From assembly GCA_026419785.1 (NCBI GenBank), contig JAODTK010000045.1:310001-374000 (forward strand): a DNA stretch of 64,000 nt. Reading direction: 5' to 3'. Below, piece after piece: positions 1-12,000 of the stretch; the stretch's first letter is position 1; each line of letters starts with the position of its first letter. Source of the DNA: Sclerodactyla briareus. Its lineage: Eukaryota; Echinodermata; Holothuroidea; Dendrochirotida; Sclerodactylidae. Below the pieces are notes generated by a model. That model was not told the DNA's origin. It ran no database searches and saw only the letters and a program-made list of their open reading frames with translations. A program made the position numbers and the translations under genes.

Positions 1-170
1 ATTTTTCTGAAGAATGTGGCTGGATTTAGAACCTGTTATCCAGATAATTATGATATGATAACTAATCTTCAAAAAAACTGCGTGCAATGAGTTATAAGTT
101 TAGTACCAATATTGATTGACTGTGTCCTGAACATGTTTGAGATAAAAATAATTCCACCATTTTGCAACAG

Positions 171-309
171 GTGAAAGACCTTGCCCTCGTCTTTCAAGAC
201 CCTGTCAGATATTGTGAACGAGAACACGGAGGTGGCCTATAACATGAGACAGGAATTCATTCCGTTATCAGGACCAACAAAGAGGGAGACAGGGAGGCGA
301 TAGTAGCCG
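171..309 (+). CDS. DDX27: DDX27 exon a (between motifs III and IV)
   Basis: The acceptor TTTTGCAACAG ends at 170 and the donor GTAAGA starts at 310. Translation, switching frame at indels, reads VKDLA, then a segment like PVRYFVNENTEVAYNMRQEF, then EGDREAIVA. This is the DDX27 segment linking the SAT motif to helicase domain 2. Frame shifts occur near 187, in the NEN region and near 285. The last codon is split after its first base, and the next exon completes it as alanine. The signature EGDREAIVA is specific to the DDX27 group rather than to DEAD-box proteins in general. Confidence 0.82.
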
Positions 310-3300
310 GTAAGATGTGACCCTGGTGTCACCTGTGGTGATTTAGGCTCTACATCGGACAATACATTGAAGGAATCTTGGCAGCTGGGATTAGTGATGT
401 ATGGTTGGTCATTGTGAGATCCAATATTACAAATTGCCATAGGCTAGGATTTCATAGGTTGGAGTATGCGGGCTGCCGCAATGCCATATTAGACATTCGG
501 TTTGACTCGAGCTAAGAATGATGAACATGGAAGTGCGTAGCCCCAGGAGGAGAAAGTGATCCAATTTTTTCAACTTGAAGGTAATTGGTTGCGCCAGGAT
601 TACAGATGCATTATCCAAGTTGTTGTGTGAGAGAAACAGATGGTATTTTTATTCAAGGAAACGATATCTTACTTTCTTCATAGTACGTTTTTTTTTAAAA
701 TTTTTCACTTTTTGAAACACTCGGTTGGATCGTCTAACTGACTAATTATCATAGCTGGGGGAGAACCGAATACGTCGGTCCAAACATATGGTCAATGAGT
801 TCCTGTTTACATAGTTAGAGGACATCAAAGTTTTAGTGCACATGTATTGAGCACGATATATAAGAGATATAAGATTAAGGCCATACTGATGATGATGTAG
901 TACTTGCACAATCCTGCCAACATTGTTGGTTTTCCTACTAAAATTAAACATTAATTTCACTTTAAAAAAATTGTCTATGAGAGAGAATGCCATAGTGGGT
1001 TGGTAGGTGTTGATGATGTTGTGGTGTTGATTTGATGAGAGAAAAACAAAAACTTCGTGGAAATGTGAGTTATCAACACAATGAACAATGGAATACATCA
1101 CGTAATTATCTATTGTTCAACTGTGATGTCATGGTGCGTAATTGTGCATTAGAGACTGTCCCAAATTCGTGCATACAGACAAACCGTGAAGGCCAATAAC
1201 TCCACATCGAATATGTATTGAAATTGGGGTTTGACATAAGGTAAGGTCTACCATCCCTGCAATATTAACCTCATGGTATTCAAGCCAGCAGGTGTCTCCA
1301 ATCAAATTGATTAAACTATCGATTTTTCAGCTCTCTGCTGCAGGACATTCCACGATCACTGCTGGTGTTTGTACGACGAAGCGGGCAGCCCACCGTTTGT
1401 TGGGTCCTGGGGTTACTGGGGGACTAACAGGTGGGGGAACTTCATGGGTAACTCTCTACTCAGCAAAGGTATGTACAACCAAGCAAAATCTATAGCCTCT
1501 GCAAAAACACTAACCACTATCTCTTAAAAGACAGCCCCCATGTTCTTCAGTTGATCACACTGAAAGAATGGATGCAGCATGCACTATTTCAATGTTTTGA
1601 GAGCAGACTAAACACTGACAGTAGTGTATGTGAATAATGTGAGCCAGGTTTCATAGGCTCTGGGTTACTTACTAAATTTGGAGCCCTTGGCCTCAGTGCA
1701 GGAGATAAGAAAGTAGTCTGGGACCCTGGTACTATTGAAGTAGCCCCTGGTCTCCATCTCTTATTTTGACTCCTTCCCGGTTCTCGGATCTCAGGCCAGG
1801 GGTGTACCCGTCCCACCTGCTACTGGGACTGCCATTTAACGTCTCTTCGGAAAGAACGATCAGTGAACTCTAGGATTGTACCACTTCCTCAGAACCTGGA
1901 GGAACGGGAGATACACGTCTGATGCAACTGCTCACAGCTGACTGATGAGACTTTTTGTAAATATTCCATAACCAACTCAGGAACCCACCAGTCCACTGCT
2001 TCACAGCGGAGCCATGAAGTCAAGACTAGGACCTCGACTATTGCATTACTGACACCACCCTGACCTCCAAAATGGCAGTGGTATAAGTGACGTTAAACCT
2101 AAAGAGAAAGTTAATGGTAAAAACCTTGAACTGATCAAAAGGTTAGAAACTTGAGCACTCACTGGTTAAAGTACAATGGTCATGCAACGGATAATCTTTA
2201 AAAACTGGAACAGATGAAGACAGGGCTTGTCAAAACCCCACAAACCGAATTTGGTTTTGGAAATGTTCCAAGAGCTCTTTATTTCACCTCAATGAATTTC
2301 ACCTAAACTGATGACGTCAACCAGAGAAACGGTTTGCAAAGGACGCCTATTCAATTACACATTAAATGCTGATATTTTGCACCATAATAGCAGAAAATTA
2401 TTAGTTAAATCATATGTATGTGATTTTAATTGATGGAATATTCTTTCAATCTTTGAACAAATTGTACGTTTGTCAAGCAGATCCGATTTGGGTAGGTATT
2501 TGTCAACTAGGGTGGTAAAAATACAAGTTTTGGATTGACTCTGTATTACATAGGGTTTCCGGTCACTCTCGTGACGTCATGTGGCACGTTGTGCAATAAC
2601 AGAATCTATCCTTTCCACACTCGAATCGGCTGAAAATCTGAGTTGGGTTTTCTAAAGTATCCTCGATATATAAGACACCAACATAGCAGAATTAGGTTTA
2701 CATGACCATTGTACTTTAGTTTTACATGACCTTTTATCCTCGGCAGCGATTGGAATCTTGCGTCGTTTCAAGGAGGCCCAGATTGATATCCTGGTCGCCA
2801 CGGATCTGCTGCCAGGGGCCTTGACATTGAGGGAGTCAAAACGGTAAGTAGTCAAGCCACCTGTCATATTTAGAGTGCCAGTGCCAGTGGAACCAGGTTG
2901 GATATGAGGCATGGAACTGTGAAACTGTTTACAAATTTATGTGGCTGTAAAAGCTTTATTTCCCAGAGTGACTCAGCGCATTATTGTTATCATATTATTA
3001 ATACTAGTAAATAGAAATTTACATTCTTTCTAGCAACCTAATCCGAATCACAAGAAAAATGTAGATGTAGTACTGAATACTTGTTCAAACAAATTGGCTT
3101 TTAGAAAAAAGTTGTAACTGTTAACTTAGGCCATAGAGTGTCTTAACTCTACGGGCAAGCCATTCCAGAGGGGTGGCGCTGCAACAGGGGGAGCGCTGCC
3201 ACTGAACGCCTGTGTACACTGTCAACATATTGCACAACATGTTGCCAAAACGCCAACATTTTGACATAGCACACAGAGCGAAAACAAGAGGCAAAAAGAG

Positions 3301-6300
3301 GTTTAAAAAGAGTTATATGTGGTGCAACTTGTTGTCAATAATTCACAATCTAATTATTGGCAACATTGTGCGACGGAGCTCTAATGGTCAGTTTACAAGA
3401 GGATTGCGTCCTCCAGTTATTGTCGGCAACACGTCGCCGGCAAATTGTTGCGAAGCAAGTTGTGCAACATTTTGACAGTGTACACAGTGTTGACACTAGT
3501 GTTGACACTAGTGTTGCAGAAGTTCAGAGAAGCCCCAGTTCATTGTTTTACTAGGCCGGAGGGGAAATCAATTGGAAATTGATCAGTCCGAAACCTCGGA
3601 TGGATATTGTAACGAGGCCGAGCGCAAAAGTCATTTCAGTTGAGCCCTAAAAAATAGAACTAGCATTGAAATTTGATACAAAATCTTGTTCTTAATGCAA
3701 TTCACCATCATGTGCAGGAGTTGCTACATATTCATGACCTCGTTACTCCATTATCCAATGAAAATGAAGTCATTGCTTAGCAAAAATATAATTTTAGTTC
3801 ATACCACAACCAGCCTTGTGTACCGAGGAGGAATCCTGGGCTACCAGATTGTCGCTAAATAATTTATGATGCTGCTATGCTCGGTACTCTGCAGAGGTAA
3901 CATAGTAGAAATAAAACAGTCCTAAATGTTTAGCGATGATATGAGATGGGACAGGTTCTGGTTTGTTCTTTGATTTTCTCTTCGAATCTGAGACTGACAT
4001 CGGATAATGGTTACTTCATAAAACTAGGTGACAGTAGTGTAGAAGTGTTTGCTTATCTGATGAGTCCAAACCATACCAGCACTACGTTTGTCATGCCACT
4101 ATTGCATACACTTATTGGGCCTTGGAATTTATCTGATGGTTTGTTCCAGCAAGTACACACAGTCAATCTGACGAATATAATGGTGTTCTGATGAGGCCGA
4201 TTGTTCCGGTGACAGAGAGGTATGTGTTCAGACCTTGGTGCTCAATCTGGTGCTACAGCTTTATCGTGCTCCCCTTTGGAAGTCCGCTCTGACGTGTCAA
4301 TCAATGAGGACCCGTGAATGGGGTTTACTGTAATATACCTGCCTGTTGAGGCACTTGAATCCGAGACGAGAGAGAGAGAAGAAGAGGAATTTCCTGGTGA
4401 CTATCCACACCCATTATTGACAAAAAAAGCGACAAAGCTAAACTCCTCTCGAATCGAGGTTTCCAACAATAGCATTTGAAAATATTCGGTACACTCATAT
4501 GAAAGTATGACCAAATGCTCCGGCGATGCTTAATACTGGAGCATGTAAGGTACAGCAACTAAGTGTGAGCTTATGGAGCTCCTGGACCTTTCCATGATAC
4601 ATAGCTAAGATATCTCCATTTTGTTGAACATTCCCATCTCCTTGCCTTGCTCCACAGGGATCAACTTGACGAGGGCAAAACACGTGGAAACACGACGTAC
4701 ATAGGGTTAGACGGACGGGCAGAGCTGGCAAGGGGGGCCGGTATGTTCTCTTCTATTGCAAAGGATATAAAAAAGCAGATGTCTTCATGTCTTGACACTA
4801 TTGTATTGAACATGTAGTGAGTTTTGGATGGATACATGGTAGTATAATGGTCCCTGGCAGGACGGACACTTGAGGGTATTCGTCAATTTTTCTAAGATTC
4901 CAAATCGCAAAACACAGAGGAAAGGAAACGCACTCAAATAGTCAAGGAGGGTGTGTACAAGTATATTCTAGATCGATCGACTTTTCAAAAGAGAATTCAA
5001 GGTGGATTTCAGATTTCCCAGGCCGTCCCATCGCTGACATCAGATCCTAGAAACTGGCTAGAAAGCGACATACAATGAGACATGTAACTAATGTATGATC
5101 CATATGCGTGACATACTACCAGCGTATGAAACTTGAAACAACATATGCACGATGAAGGTCACGGTGCAAAAGCGAGTCTGAATCCCTCATCGGCCATTTT
5201 GGTGTACTCACTAGTAATCGGCCCAGTTCGCTTAATAATAATTCTACCCTGACAGTTCCGCGAAACGGTTCTATTATCGTGTTGCTAAAGTAACGTTTCG
5301 ATCGAAAAACAGTGTCCGCTTGTTACCCAGGGTGTCCGGGGACTTACCCAGGTATACTCTATACTATAGTGTGGCGTGCAGGGTTAGGCATTAGATTCCA
5401 TTGTTGCGTATACAGGTACCGTACCATGGGAAAAATCGTGTGAATTCATGTGAGATGGATGGAGGCGCACCAGTCTCTGAATAGGTCCTATTCAGTTTTG
5501 CAGGTGGATATTGGTTCCACAGAGGGCAAAACAATTTCTAAATGGAAGCAAACCAACACTTGAATGCAATTATAAGAACTTAACCAATGCATACAGGATG
5601 CGTATCATCGCAAATATTTCTATGGAATCTTCCTCAAAAAGCCAACAAACAAAATATGCATGGGTGTTGCATGCAGGTCTATGGGCTTTATGCATAAACT
5701 TAAGGTGTCTTCTTCTGAAGCGAGGTTCATTTTTCGTAGTGTGATTTTTACATACATCGCCGGACACGCATACGCAACATGGAATCCAGGCCTCAGACAA
5801 GAGATCCAGGCCTCATGCCTGGTTCTTGCAAAATTCCTGTCGTGTTCTCCACTGTTGTATACTCTTGTTGTGATGTTCAGGATTTTACTTTTTCCTGTCT
5901 GGGGAGGGGGAATATGCCATGCCTGCATTGGAAAATCTGTCTTGTACCAGTCTTTTCAGCCCTCTTACAGTTTACGTGTATGGTGGTACCATATTGACAT
6001 GATACAGCTGAATTAGTACAAGGGCCTGCAAAGTTTCTTGCTTTCTTCTGTGTTGGCTCGCTCATGATCTGCCTCTCCCAAGTATTGGTATTAAAACAGG
6101 TTCGTGTGTATGAAGTCATAGTTTAAGATGAACTTTTCAAGGCCATAGATAAAGCCTGCTTGCCTTCCATGAATACTATGTTGGGCCACATGGTTATCTT
6201 CCCAGTTGACCTTAAAAAAGTGTATTTTGAGGTATGGTATGGCAGTGATCAGGGTTCCAGCCTACCTGTAAAACCTGGGAAAGTAGTTGAATTGAAAAAG

Positions 6301-8900
6301 AATGCTTTTAATCCTGGACAAATTATGGAATTTTGAGGCAAAATGCTCCAATCCTGGAAAATCATGGAATTTGTTTGGCCAAAGACAGACTGGGGAGATT
6401 GATTGTCTATGGGTGGCCTTTTCGTTTGCTTAAGTACGTGGTACCTTAACAAAAGCATCTCAACACCAAAATGCCTAAAGGGAGTTAGCATGCCTTGCCT
6501 CCGAACCCTGTTTCTGCTCTTTCACATCATAATGTGGCCTTGTTAAACAATTATTGTGAGAGGGAAAAGTGTCTAGATTTATATCCTGGATTTTTGAAAC
6601 TTCATCATTGGAAAAATCATAGAATTTTTATTCTCTTGGAATGCTGGGAACCCTGTAAATTTGAGTAGCATAGAAATGGAGCAACTTTCTCGTCATCATC
6701 CGTTTTAATCCGGTGCTTTCCCCCGACACGAGGGTGGCCGGATTCCCCTTACACTGACAGCAACATACGTGTCCCATCTCGTCAGGATTTTTTGAGCAGT
6801 GTTTTTGTTACCACTGTGCCCTCCCTAACATCAACCTGTATTAATGACTAGGAACTGGGATACTTTATCGTGGTAACCACCTTGATTACGCCGCTCACAT
6901 GGGCCAACATTATTAGTTTCCCGATTCCTATTGATCACAGTGCAAAGTCGGCTGTATTAATTGCAAACATTGATAGATAAGCGTACTGTAAGATATTAAC
7001 GTATGTGATTATGTAACATTGGCCTAATGTTAGCTTATCATCAACACTAGGCTAAATGCTTTGTGTCTGGGTCTATTCAATCTCCCTCCTCGTAAGATTT
7101 TTAGCACTTGTGTGAAGTTTAGAAGGAATAAGTAATATGTATTGCTTTCATTGGTGCATTCCAGTTCAGTCAGCCTCATTGGTGAGTCTGAGCGGAGAAT
7201 GTTAAGGGAGTTATCAAGGATCTAAGAAGACCAGTCAAGGCAGAACCGTTCCACGTGGTAATTTTTGTCATTTCAAATCACATTTTACAAATAAATTCTT
7301 CTCTGGTCAATTATATAACTTCCTGCTAACATATATTCCCATGCTCTGTCTAAAACGGGATTGAAAACTGTTGGTGAAATTATTTCAAACTAGTTTAGTT
7401 CAGTTTTATAGTTTTAATATGAAAAGGGTCAGGAAGTACGGAGTCCTCATGAATGACTCTGAAAGGAACGCCAACAAACCCAAGAGAAAGAACAACATAA
7501 CTCAAGGATCTCCCAAATTACTGAAAACAAGTCGGATTGTTCAACGCCGGGGCATTGACACTCTTAGACCAAACTACGTCTGCCGGGAGGCTATTCCACT
7601 TATAATTCACTCCTTGCAAAAGAATACTTCCAAATGTGGATCTGTACGTTTACCACAAGAGCTTGGTAAAACTTGGGGTTTTAGAGAGGCATAAATGGCT
7701 ACTGATTTGGCAACATTCATCAATTTTGTGCATGTGTTTTTGTGGCTATATGTGTTTCTAATCCTGCAAATGCCTTTTTTTGCGGCAACGGCAGCCACAT
7801 TTTACCAGCTTATACCTACCTAAATTTTCCCTGGCCAAATCAACAAACAGTATGGGTTTGTGAAACCCGTGGTTGAGTGTATTCCCAATATTGGATACAT
7901 AGTCTGATATGGGGTAAGTTGAAAACCAGATGACTACAACACGCCACTTTGTAACAGGGATGTACTGATGCATTGTAAAATGTTATCTCCCTCCTGGTGG
8001 TCATACCTCCACATACACAATGTAATTGTTTGGAGGCAATAAAGCAGAGACAGAACAACCGTTTTGCTGCCATTGACTTCCTGAATATCCAGAATCATCA
8101 AGAAAAGCTGTGGATCCTGCTATTTAAAGCTTGTCAGAGGGTTCCGATTAATTGGTGAGATCTGTAGTGCTATCTAGAAATTCTTGATCCGCCATTTGTT
8201 TGGAAAGCACTGTCCAGGAAACATCGTTATGCCAGAACCAAGTTTTGGCAACCGCTTGTGAGCCTTATTGAACCGTTTGAGGTTAATAACCTACACTCCT
8301 CGCATGGTGCGACGACCCCACGTTCTGACCAGGGCATACACAACCTGTTTGCCAAATCTTGTCGCAAATTGCTGGAAATTACCTCTCCTCCATAATTACA
8401 AAGTAGGGTATGCCAATCAAGTGCATATGGGAAACTTAGTTCTCAGTCCTAATTCGTAAAATTTCTGTGAGGATTTTTGACACACAAACAAGGAACAAAA
8501 CCAAAACCTGTTGTGCCAAGTCCTTGGTTTTAGCTCTAGACCATGACAACTCATGATTGAGTACCATATGATCCTGTTGTTGGAGACCAATAATCTCTCC
8601 TATTTCCCAACTTTCCAGAGGTTGTGAAGTAACTGTGATAAGAGAGGTAGTACCAATGATTTGTGCCCAATCCAATCACCTCTCCCTATTCCTTTCCAGG
8701 TTTGTGGAGAAGTACCCGTGACCAGATCACCAGTCTGGAGGAAGACATCAAACGGTGTTCCGTCCTAGCGGGGAGGACACCGAATCAACATACAAAGAAG
8801 ACCATACACATGCTGAAAGATCCTGCCTCACATGACGATACATGGGCCATGCAAAAGAGAACTGGTCCGACCCCAAGGAACGGCTCAAGAATGAAGTGGG
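171..8900 (+). CDS. DDX27: DDX27-like DEAD-box RNA helicase, C-terminal half, six exons (gene model)
   Basis: Six short blocks flanked by AG and GT splice signals translate, in order, to the second RecA-like domain of DDX27, a nucleolar ATP-dependent RNA helicase of the DEAD-box family that acts in large-subunit rRNA processing. Exons: 171-309, 1331-1468, 2747-2843, 4658-4740, 7165-7257 and about 8700-8900. The N-terminal domain (Q motif, Walker A, DEAD, SAT) must lie upstream of the window. Phase is preserved exactly from exon 1 to 2 and from exon 4 to 5. Each exon has one or more single-base indels relative to the expected reading frame, so no exon is open throughout in one frame. Introns are retained, so this is not a processed pseudogene. 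Family assignment is firm; whether the locus is functional cannot be told from this sequence. Confidence 0.85.
310..1330 (+). other. DDX27 intron, no feature seen
   Basis: Intronic DNA between exons a and b. I see no repeat, RNA gene or additional exon in it. The short open frames here do not have splice sites or recognisable composition. Confidence 0.5.
1331..1468 (+). CDS. DDX27: DDX27 exon b (motif IV region)
   Basis: The acceptor GATTTTTCAG ends at 1330 and the donor GTATGT starts at 1469. The two bases CT complete the alanine codon begun in the previous exon. Reading through several one-base shifts gives ALCCRTFHDHC, then a stretch like KRAAHRLL, then LGLLG and VGELHG. This matches the DDX27 block around motif IV and the conserved GELHGNLSQ segment. 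No single frame covers the whole exon: the first third, the middle and the VGELHG part lie in different frames. Confidence 0.8.
1469..2746 (+). other. DDX27 intron, no feature seen
   Basis: Intronic DNA between exons b and c. Nothing recognisable beyond ordinary low-complexity sequence. Confidence 0.5.
2747..2843 (+). CDS. DDX27: DDX27 exon c (motif V, ATDxAARGLD)
   Basis: The acceptor TCCTCGGCAG ends at 2746 and the donor GTAAGT starts at 2844. The exon encodes RLES, LRRFKEAQIDILVATD, then AARGLDIEGVKT once two single-base deletions (near 2760 and near 2812) are allowed for. ATDxAARGLD is helicase motif V, which contacts RNA and couples to ATP hydrolysis. This is the most recognisable piece of the gene. 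As written, the frame breaks inside motif V. Confidence 0.88.
3211..3486. mobile_element. MITE-like element with 28-bp terminal inverted repeats
   Basis: Bases 3211-3238 and the reverse complement of 3459-3486 agree at 26 of 28 positions; both begin TGTGTACACTGTCAA. The inside is rich in GTTGC/GCAAC words, so inverted similarity continues for part of the interior. It is 276 bp long, has no coding capacity and sits in the intron between DDX27 exons c and d. Just outside the right end, TGACACTAGTGT is repeated in tandem. The structure fits a miniature inverted-repeat transposable element; the superfamily is unknown. Confidence 0.7.
4658..4740 (+). CDS. DDX27: DDX27 exon d (motif VI)
   Basis: The acceptor CTTGCTCCACAG ends at 4657 and the donor GTATGT starts at 4741. 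It reads INLT, KHVET, then HRVRRTGRAGKGG after a frame change near 4700. This is motif VI (usually HRxGRTxRxGR), which carries the arginine finger for ATP hydrolysis. The glycine after HRV is written as arginine, a one-base change that would be notable if real. The exon ends two bases into an arginine codon that the next exon completes with T. Confidence 0.83.
4741..7164 (+). other. DDX27 intron
   Basis: Long intron holding the CAGGGTTCC-ended element at 6250-6655. Overlapping open frames on both strands around 5600-6100 were examined; none shows splice sites with coherent coding sequence. Confidence 0.45.
6250..6655. mobile_element. CAGGGTTCC-ended MITE-like element
   Basis: The element begins CAGGGTTCCAGC and ends GCTGGGAACCCTG, which are inverted copies differing by one base. 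The interior repeats the theme CCTGGAAAATCATGGAATTT several times in slightly different forms. It lies in the intron between DDX27 exons d and e. A shorter relative is at 24043-24190. Non-coding. Confidence 0.65.
7165..7257 (+). CDS. DDX27: DDX27 exon e (end of helicase domain 2)
   Basis: The acceptor GTGCATTCCAG ends at 7164 and a weak donor GTAATT starts at 7258. The first base completes arginine from exon d. The exon then reads SVSLIGESERRMLRE, IKD, RRPVKA and R-T-V-P-R with two one-base deletions (near 7210 and 7242). It corresponds to the DDX27 stretch RSVSLVGE...MLKEIVK...PVKAR that closes the helicase core. An in-frame stop (TAA near 7223) appears only because of the first deletion. 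Confidence 0.82.
7258..8699 (+). other. DDX27 intron, no feature seen
   Basis: Contains a 107-codon open frame (7371-7694, +) with a start codon but no family resemblance and no coding context. A short missing exon (about five DDX27 residues) should lie here, but I could not locate it. Confidence 0.4.
8700..8900 (+). CDS. DDX27: DDX27 exon f (coiled tail after helicase core)
   Basis: The acceptor CTATTCCTTTCCAG ends at 8699. The exon reads FVEK, DQITSLEEDIKRV, a weakly matching AEDTE-like stretch, KKTIHMLKD, and finally W, TPKERLKNEV across several frame changes. This fits the coiled, charged DDX27 segment that follows the core, including its TKEERKK-like piece. About five residues (the DVILK part) are missing between exons e and f, so a micro-exon or a different exon e end is likely. 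The 3' boundary is uncertain: GT at 8901 is the best visible donor. Confidence 0.65.
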
Positions 8901-8959
8901 GTACCCCAATTCACAACCTTCGTAATGTCACTGCATGAAATCATCCTGGATAAAGTTAC

Positions 8960-9025
8960 AATAAATGGCTGTGCCTGTATAGCGCTTAATCACAGGCATC
9001 TAAGTGCATTGCAAAGATACAAAAA
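8960..9025 (+). repeat. possible LINE/SINE 3' tail fragment
   Basis: The words CTGTATAGCGCTTAATCACA and CTAAGTGCATTGCAAAGATAC resemble the conserved tail found at the 3' end of some CR1/L2-like elements and their SINEs. Short and isolated, so only a tentative call. The remaining DNA from 9026 to 10592 shows nothing I recognise. Confidence 0.3.
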
Positions 9026-12000
9026 CAACAAGCTAGTGAAAGTACCTTACAAACATATGGGTTTTATGTAGTCTAACACATATCTGCACAGAGGAGAATC
9101 CTAATGGGCTGTGGAATATTATTCCACCCCTGTGGGTGGTTAACAACAAAAGCTGATCCCCCAATTAACTTAGAGCCTTTCTTGACAAAAGAATGATCAC
9201 TTGCAGGCCATTGCTATCTAGTGACCCAGATCTTTGAAGATAGCTGGAGCCAGAGGTGCTTGAAACACTTGTATACATATACAGGATGCGGACTGTAGTC
9301 CTGCTGCCATGGTACCAGTGCAGCTCTTTAAGGATTGGTGTAATCTGTCAATATCGAACACGGCAGCTTTTTAGGAGATGTCGGTAGTCACTGAATCTGA
9401 TTCTGAGGTACACACCATCCGAAGAGCCCTGCAGTATTCGATTTTAGCCACGACTGAACTCTGAAATTGCAGCTTCCCAAAGCGCCATAGAGAGATATCG
9501 CCTCACGTCTTTTCTTCCGATTTGAGAATGTTAATAGCACCCCTTGACAACACTGACAGGAATAGCTGTCTGAACTCGGGCAGTTGTGCATGCCAGCTTG
9601 GCAGTGACTGTATCGAGGCATGAATACTGTGTGACCTCTCTTGTCCAAGTCTTCAGGACATTGGTTATGCTCCAATTTGATATCTTCTTTCGGTTGTCGT
9701 CTTTTTTCCAGGTCTGCTGTGAAATATTCCATATTCGCTATATTGAAATGAAAGGTACAGCGAATACATGGGTATCATTAGAAATTGGCATCACTTGACT
9801 TTTTGAAAATAAGTAAATAGTCCATAAGCATCACCCTTCCCCCCTTCAGGATTGATACCGCATGACTAATTAGGTATATAACTGAGTGTCGAGCGCAGAC
9901 ATGGACCCCCTATTTCATGGTCTGGGTATTTAGCTAGAATGCTCAGGATGTGGCCCAGGCATTTGAGTTATTTTTTTTTCAAATCAATTTGTTTTTCTGG
10001 TTCTTCTTGCCACCTCGATTGTGTCGCTGGCGTTAGCTAGTCAGCGGCCATGGAAGTTCCTCCTCGAGTTGGGAGGTCTGTTACCATTGATTCCATTCCA
10101 ACAGCTGAGATTAGCTTAACACAGGATCCCCAATAGAGAGAAGAGAGGAAGGAATGCTCGCAACAAAGGATGAATAGCGGTTAGTTATTTTCCAGGACAT
10201 TCTTTTCTTCTATGCGTCAATCGCATCGATAACCACAATGTTAGCATGTATATATGTGTCAGCCATTGATGTCCACCTCCTAGTTGGGGAAATAACTTGA
10301 ATCCGGATTGCAAAGAAAGTTTCATCGCAATTCTATAGGTCAGTGGAAAGACAATGACATGACTTTTAGAAAATATTGTGATGTCCTTATGTTAGGTATA
10401 GGGAAAATCCCATGCCCAATGCAAATGTACTTTTCGTAGACTACTGTACACACAAGCATGGTGAACCTGATTTGAATGTTGTAACACTAATGTATATGCC
10501 ACCAGTCATTAACTAACTTCAAGTGAAAAAATCAACTGCCCTTTTTTACTCGGCGAGCCATAGAGTGCCTGAGATTCATTCCAACGGCTCCTGATGTGCC
10601 TGGACCGCCGACCCACTGCTCAGCTGGAAGAGTGGTCGGGCGGCCGTGGATAGCGGGACTCGTGCTCTTGGTGACGGAAGTGGCCAACTCCTGGCTCGGG
10701 GGATCCGACCCATTGTTTCGTAAGGGGCCCGGAAAGACGGTTCACGGCTCCTGAGAGCCGATCTCCGACTCTAAGGAGCCGTCTTCGTCTCAGTGTGCTC
10801 TAGTGAGGCCCGGCCAAGTCTGTGAGCCCCCCAACCTTCCACACGGCTCACAAACAAGGTCGGGGCCTTGCACAGCCAATTTAATCTAGCCATGGGACCC
10901 GGCTGGGAGAGCACTGCGGCTCGTTTCTTCGTAGGTAGTAATGCCGTTTGGGTCGTGCTCGCGAAGCCGGCAACGGGCTGTAGCGAGATGCTCTTCGCAA
11001 CTTGGGCTGTGCTGGACTTGGTCCAGTGTAGGAAGCGCGTTCGGCGTAGACTACGTGTTAAGCTGACTTCTTGGCGGTTTGCTCCGACGGTGTCAATCCC
11101 CGCCACCGCCTTAGCCTGTCGTGACTGTCGCTTTGGTCCCCCCGTAGTCCGCGCAGAATATGCTCCCAGGCGACCCTGGTCCGTCGCTGTAGAAGACTCG
11201 AGTGCCCCAGCGGATAGTCCCACTGAAATCTGTCCCCTGAGTCAGAAGCCATGAAAGCTTATCGTCTTGAAAGACGTAGTGCGTGTCCTCAATATCGACG
11301 TATTTAGCCTGGCCCTGTCACAGGTCACCGATTCCTGCGGGACTTTCGGTCGAATGAACCAAACTTTTTTCGGGCGAAAAGTTTGCGGTCGGTGCGCACT
11401 ACGATGCTTCCATGACGCCTTCTTCATTCAAGGTGGCGTACTCGCGACGCATCTTCCTCCGCTGTGACTGGCGCCGGGTACCTGGATCGCCTTAGGGAGG
11501 TCATAACCTGGCTGACCGCCCGCTGCCGAACCCCGAAACACCCAAACTTTCTGTGGGGAGCGTGGCTGTCCTTCCTCCTAAAGTGCCGGAGCATGGGCTG
11601 CTCAGCGACTCCTGAAACCGATCGGTTCGCCGGATGGCCTTTTTTTTAACCTACCCCCTCGGGAGTGTTTTATCCATACCGGGTCTCCCCGTTAGGTGTG
11701 GCCGCCCCCCGACTCGGGAAACAAAGTAATAATGACGTGCGCCGACAACGGCCCTGCCGCATCTGTATCTCCCCTGTGAAAAATCTGAACGAAGGATGAG
11801 AGTTGTCCTAATCGCTGGTCGTTAAGCTCCTGAAAGTTTTCACACGACGTCTTCCTATCCTCAAGCAACCCATGAAGGTGACTTTGGCGGGCCCATGTCC
11901 GATCCCATCAACCGCTTGTGTTTGCTAAACTCGAGTCCTGCCCGCCGTGACGGTGGACGCCCGTGACGGCATTACGGGTCTTGACCCCCGCGTCGGGAGA

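Noticed and set aside
5600-6119. Cluster of 60-118 codon frames on both strands
   Set aside because: All overlap one another inside a DDX27 intron; none shows coherent coding composition or splice context.
9388-9732. 114-codon minus-strand frame
   Set aside because: Its plus-strand overlap is also open, there are no splice sites in register and no recognisable family.
10771-11254. 150-codon (-) and 128-codon (+) frames
   Set aside because: Mutually overlapping, in the GC-rich block, and both broken at many points in copy 2.
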